A stretch of DNA of 64,000 bases from assembly GCA_965200685.1 (NCBI GenBank), contig OZ241379.1, positions 2,852,001-2,916,000 of the forward strand, written 5' to 3'. This DNA comes from Bin5 sp965200685 (GTDB lineage: Bacteria; Chloroflexota; Anaerolineae; Caldilineales; Caldilineaceae). Numbering within the stretch: position 1 is the first letter of the stretch; each line of letters starts with the position of its first letter. The position numbers were made by a program, and so were the translations under genes. Below the pieces are notes generated by a model, which did not search any database, was not told where the DNA came from, and was given only the letters and a program-made list of their open reading frames with translations. Below are positions 61,683 through 64,000 of the stretch, one piece after another.

Positions 61683-63008
61683 TTATTGTCCGACGAGCAG
61701 CGGCTCACCGGTCTGATAGGTCGCGGGGTAGATGACCGTCGCGTGGATAGAGTTCTGGCCTTCGGCTTGATATTGGATAAATGTAATGGCTGGGTCTGGG
61801 AACTGATGCCACCATTTGGGATCGACACCTGCCTGATCCGGCGTGTTGTTCTGATTGATCGGGAAGGTGATAGTGCCTAAAGAACCTTCATGGCTGATGT
61901 TCTCTAGCGCGGCGATGATCGCAAGTGGGTCCGTAGAGCCGGCTGCACTGACCGCTTGGGCAATGATGTGGATCGAGTCATAACCTGCCAAGGCTGAGGA
62001 CTCGGCTGCTTCTTTGCCCGTACTCGCCGCATACTTAACCAAGAAGTTCTTCGCTACATCGTTGTACAACTGCGGTGGTGGGCCGATGCGGCGCACGAAG
62101 CAGTAGTTGCCATCGGGGACATTCTTCCAATACGCATTGCTCTCTAGCGAAACATGATTACAGAGGGTAGGTACATCTTGGGGACCGATGCCGGCATCGG
62201 CTGCCTGCTGGGTGAAGTTGAAGGCTGCTTCCCCGGTGGGCAGGATCACAATCATATCTGGGTTTTCGGCTTTTACTCTCTCAATAATCCCGGCGAAATC
62301 CTGGGTACCGATGTCTACACTGAAAGTCACCGCCCCAATGCTCACCTCTGCTAGTCGCCGTGAAGTCTCTTCGGCCGCGGGGATACCATAGTCAGTGTTC
62401 TCGGTGAGGATGACCACTTTCTCAAGAGAAGCCCCAGCCTCATCCCGTAGCCACTGAATGAACTGCACATCTGTGGCCGCGACTTCCGAATTCAATGGGG
62501 AGAGACGGAAGACCTCTGGGTACTGGACGCTGGTGATGGTGTCGTTCCAGGTTTCGACAAAGACGACGGGAATGCCGTTGTTATGGGCCACTTCCTTGAC
62601 CGCTACGCCTACGGAGCTATGATGGCTACCAGCCATTGCTACGACGCCATCCTGATTGATGAGTCGTTCGGCCACTGCTATGCCGCGCTCGGGCAGCCCC
62701 TCGGTATCAACGACGACCAGTTCCACGGGCTGCCCGAGCAGCCCGCCGTTGTCATTGATTTCATCAATGGCTATCAGCATAGCAGCACGTATGGCCTCGC
62801 CGCCGACTACCGCGCCTGGGGCGGAGAGGGGGGTCAGGGCACCGATTTTGATCGGTTCGGCTGCTTCTTCCTCAGCCGCTGCTTGTATTGGTTCTGCGGC
62901 TGGCGCAGATGTGCCGACAGTTTCTGATTGGGGTGTGCAGGCCGCGCAAATAAGCGTCAGCAATGCGAAAGTAGCGACCATGCAGAACATTTTTTGCAAT
63001 TGATTCAT
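61683..63008 (-). CDS. ABC transporter substrate-binding lipoprotein (LivJ-like), copy 1
   Basis: 441 residues, lipobox ICAAC with Cys 24. It is alignable over its full length with the downstream copy; long blocks such as NTDYGIPAAEET and GSLGTITFPINQNNTP are identical. Differences cluster in the signal peptide and linker and around the ligand-contact loops (AGSHHSS here, GGGYHSS there), so the two may bind different ligands. It is the first gene of the operon; a TACAAT-type -10 lies near 63044-63049 upstream. Confidence 0.92.
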   Translation of the reverse strand: MNQLQKMFCMVATFALLTLICAACTPQSETVGTSAPAAEPIQAAAEEEAAEPIKIGALTPLSAPGAVVGGEAIRAAMLIAIDEINDNGGLLGQPVELVVVDTEGLPERGIAVAERLINQDGVVAMAGSHHSSVGVAVKEVAHNNGIPVVFVETWNDTITSVQYPEVFRLSPLNSEVAATDVQFIQWLRDEAGASLEKVVILTENTDYGIPAAEETSRRLAEVSIGAVTFSVDIGTQDFAGIIERVKAENPDMIVILPTGEAAFNFTQQAADAGIGPQDVPTLCNHVSLESNAYWKNVPDGNYCFVRRIGPPPQLYNDVAKNFLVKYAASTGKEAAESSALAGYDSIHIIAQAVSAAGSTDPLAIIAALENISHEGSLGTITFPINQNNTPDQAGVDPKWWHQFPDPAITFIQYQAEGQNSIHATVIYPATYQTGEPLLVGQ

Positions 63009-63242
63009 CTTGGAATACCTCTTGTAGAAATGGAGATGGTATTATTGTACCAGATAAAGTGATACCTATTGCCCATCTACCATAATTAGTGAACTCGCCT
63101 GCAGCGAGACTGACGGAATGCAGTCGATATTGTCGGGTATTATGCAGTGATTTATCAGAAATGTCAAAGGCTGAAATTTCTATCTCCATAAAACTCTCAC
63201 CACACACCGTGTAATTTCTCTACACTGCAGTTATTGGTCTCC

Positions 63243-63995
63243 CTATGTGGTCATTCCTCCATCCACATTGAGGGCTTGCCCTGTCATAAAATTGGACTGC
63301 TCTGAACAGAGCCAGATGATTGCATTGGCCATGTCTTGCGGTTGTCCAAAACGGCGCATGGGGATATGGGCCAGCATCTTTTCCGCGCGTTGGGGGTTGT
63401 TGCTGATGAGCGGATCAAACAGCGGTGTATGTGTATAGACTGGGCAGACCGCATTGACCCGGATGTTGTGTCGGGCGACCTCCTGGGCTGCAACCCGCGT
63501 CAGGCCGATAACTCCGTGTTTGGAGGCGGTGTAGGCTGCCTGATTGGGGAGGGCCCGCTGGCCGGCGATGGAGGCGATATTGACGATACAACCGGCTCCC
63601 TGCTCTTTCATTCGTTGGATCTCTGCCTGCATGCAGTAGAATACACCGCTGAGATTGACCGCCAACACCCTATCCCAACCCTCGTGTGGGTAAGATTCTA
63701 AGCGTTCCCAAGGGCCGGAGATCCCCGCATTATTGACCGCGCAATCAAGCCGGCCAAAGTGTAGGGTCGTTTGTTCCAGCAGGCCGCTTACATCCTGCGG
63801 ATCCGATACATCACAGGGTACAAACAGGCCAGCGGCCCCCGTCTCTTGCACCAGATGCACGGTCTTCTCGCCGGCTGTCATGTTCACATCTGCCACCACT
63901 ACTGCAGCCCCGGCCTCGGCAAAACGTAGGGCCGTTTGCTGTCCAATTCCAGAGCCAGCCCCGGTAATCAGTATCACCTTTTCAGTGAAGTTCAT
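63243..63995 (-). CDS. Short-chain dehydrogenase/reductase
   Basis: 250 residues, complete. Cofactor loop TGAGSGIG (11-18), NNAG (88-91), catalytic S142, Y155 and K159 (YTASK), as in classical SDRs; D36 after the second strand suggests NAD rather than NADP. It oxidises or reduces a secondary alcohol or ketone, substrate unknown. It lies upstream of the liv operon in the same direction, with a 230-base gap that holds a likely promoter. Confidence 0.92.
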   Translation of the reverse strand: MNFTEKVILITGAGSGIGQQTALRFAEAGAAVVVADVNMTAGEKTVHLVQETGAAGLFVPCDVSDPQDVSGLLEQTTLHFGRLDCAVNNAGISGPWERLESYPHEGWDRVLAVNLSGVFYCMQAEIQRMKEQGAGCIVNIASIAGQRALPNQAAYTASKHGVIGLTRVAAQEVARHNIRVNAVCPVYTHTPLFDPLISNNPQRAEKMLAHIPMRRFGQPQDMANAIIWLCSEQSNFMTGQALNVDGGMTT

Positions 63996-64000
63996 TTCGT

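Overview
The window reads as a GC-moderate bacterial chromosome segment, most likely from the phylum Chloroflexota (Anaerolineae or Caldilineae type). The support is indirect. A large secreted leucine-rich-repeat protein ends in a Pro/Thr tract followed by LFLPLVRK, a tail style common on exported Chloroflexota proteins. The gene mix (KorAB, Gfo/Idh/MocA enzymes, ThuA, phytanoyl-CoA dioxygenase, enolase-superfamily and Liv transport genes, several GT39-like membrane proteins) also fits. No rRNA, tRNA, CRISPR array, phage or insertion sequence was recognised.

Layout. 1-2.7 kb: tail of a HerA-like ATPase, a PLP-dependent ammonia-lyase, a HAD phosphatase and a cold-shock gene with its own promoter and long leader. 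3-14.3 kb: a long minus-strand run, in transcription order phytanoyl-CoA dioxygenase, amidase, thioredoxin-like lipoprotein, amidase, CBS protein, korA, korB fused to CBS domains, NAD epimerase, Gfo/Idh/MocA enzyme and cupin. 14.5-17.8 kb: Fur-family regulator with a zinc-type ABC importer. 17.8-20.3 kb: a type I modification and specificity fusion without a restriction subunit. 20.4-23.7 kb: RNase III, threonine synthase and a cis-3-hydroxyproline dehydratase-like enzyme. 23.7-31.6 kb: promoter region with repeats and a G13 tract, the 1439-residue LRR protein, small proteins, a dienelactone hydrolase and RtcB. 31.7-33.5 kb: Gfo/Idh/MocA enzyme and ThuA. 34-40.4 kb: secD, secF, a D,D-carboxypeptidase, a pseudouridine synthase, cytidylate kinase and an E1-alpha subunit. 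40.4-52.3 kb: four very large membrane proteins of GT39/YfhO type. 52.3-64 kb: two aminotransferases, a hydroxyacyl-CoA-type dehydrogenase, a complete branched-chain amino-acid-type ABC transporter with two tandem binding proteins, and a short-chain dehydrogenase.

Three things stand out. First, the thioredoxin-like gene at 11.2-11.7 kb has an in-frame TGA exactly where the first Cys of a WCxxC motif belongs. A 7-bp hairpin with a G-first loop follows at the spacing expected of a bacterial SECIS element, so this is a candidate selenoprotein. Second, a compact unit between thuA and secD carries a promoter, a 12-base perfect Shine-Dalgarno, a 19-codon ORF, two mutually exclusive long pairings and a strong terminator. 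It looks like an undescribed small RNA or attenuating leader. Third, degenerate heptanucleotide tandem repeats (GGCCAGT/GACCAGT and relatives) are scattered between and inside genes. They form N-termini, start-codon overlaps and a domain junction in the membrane glycosyltransferase cluster.
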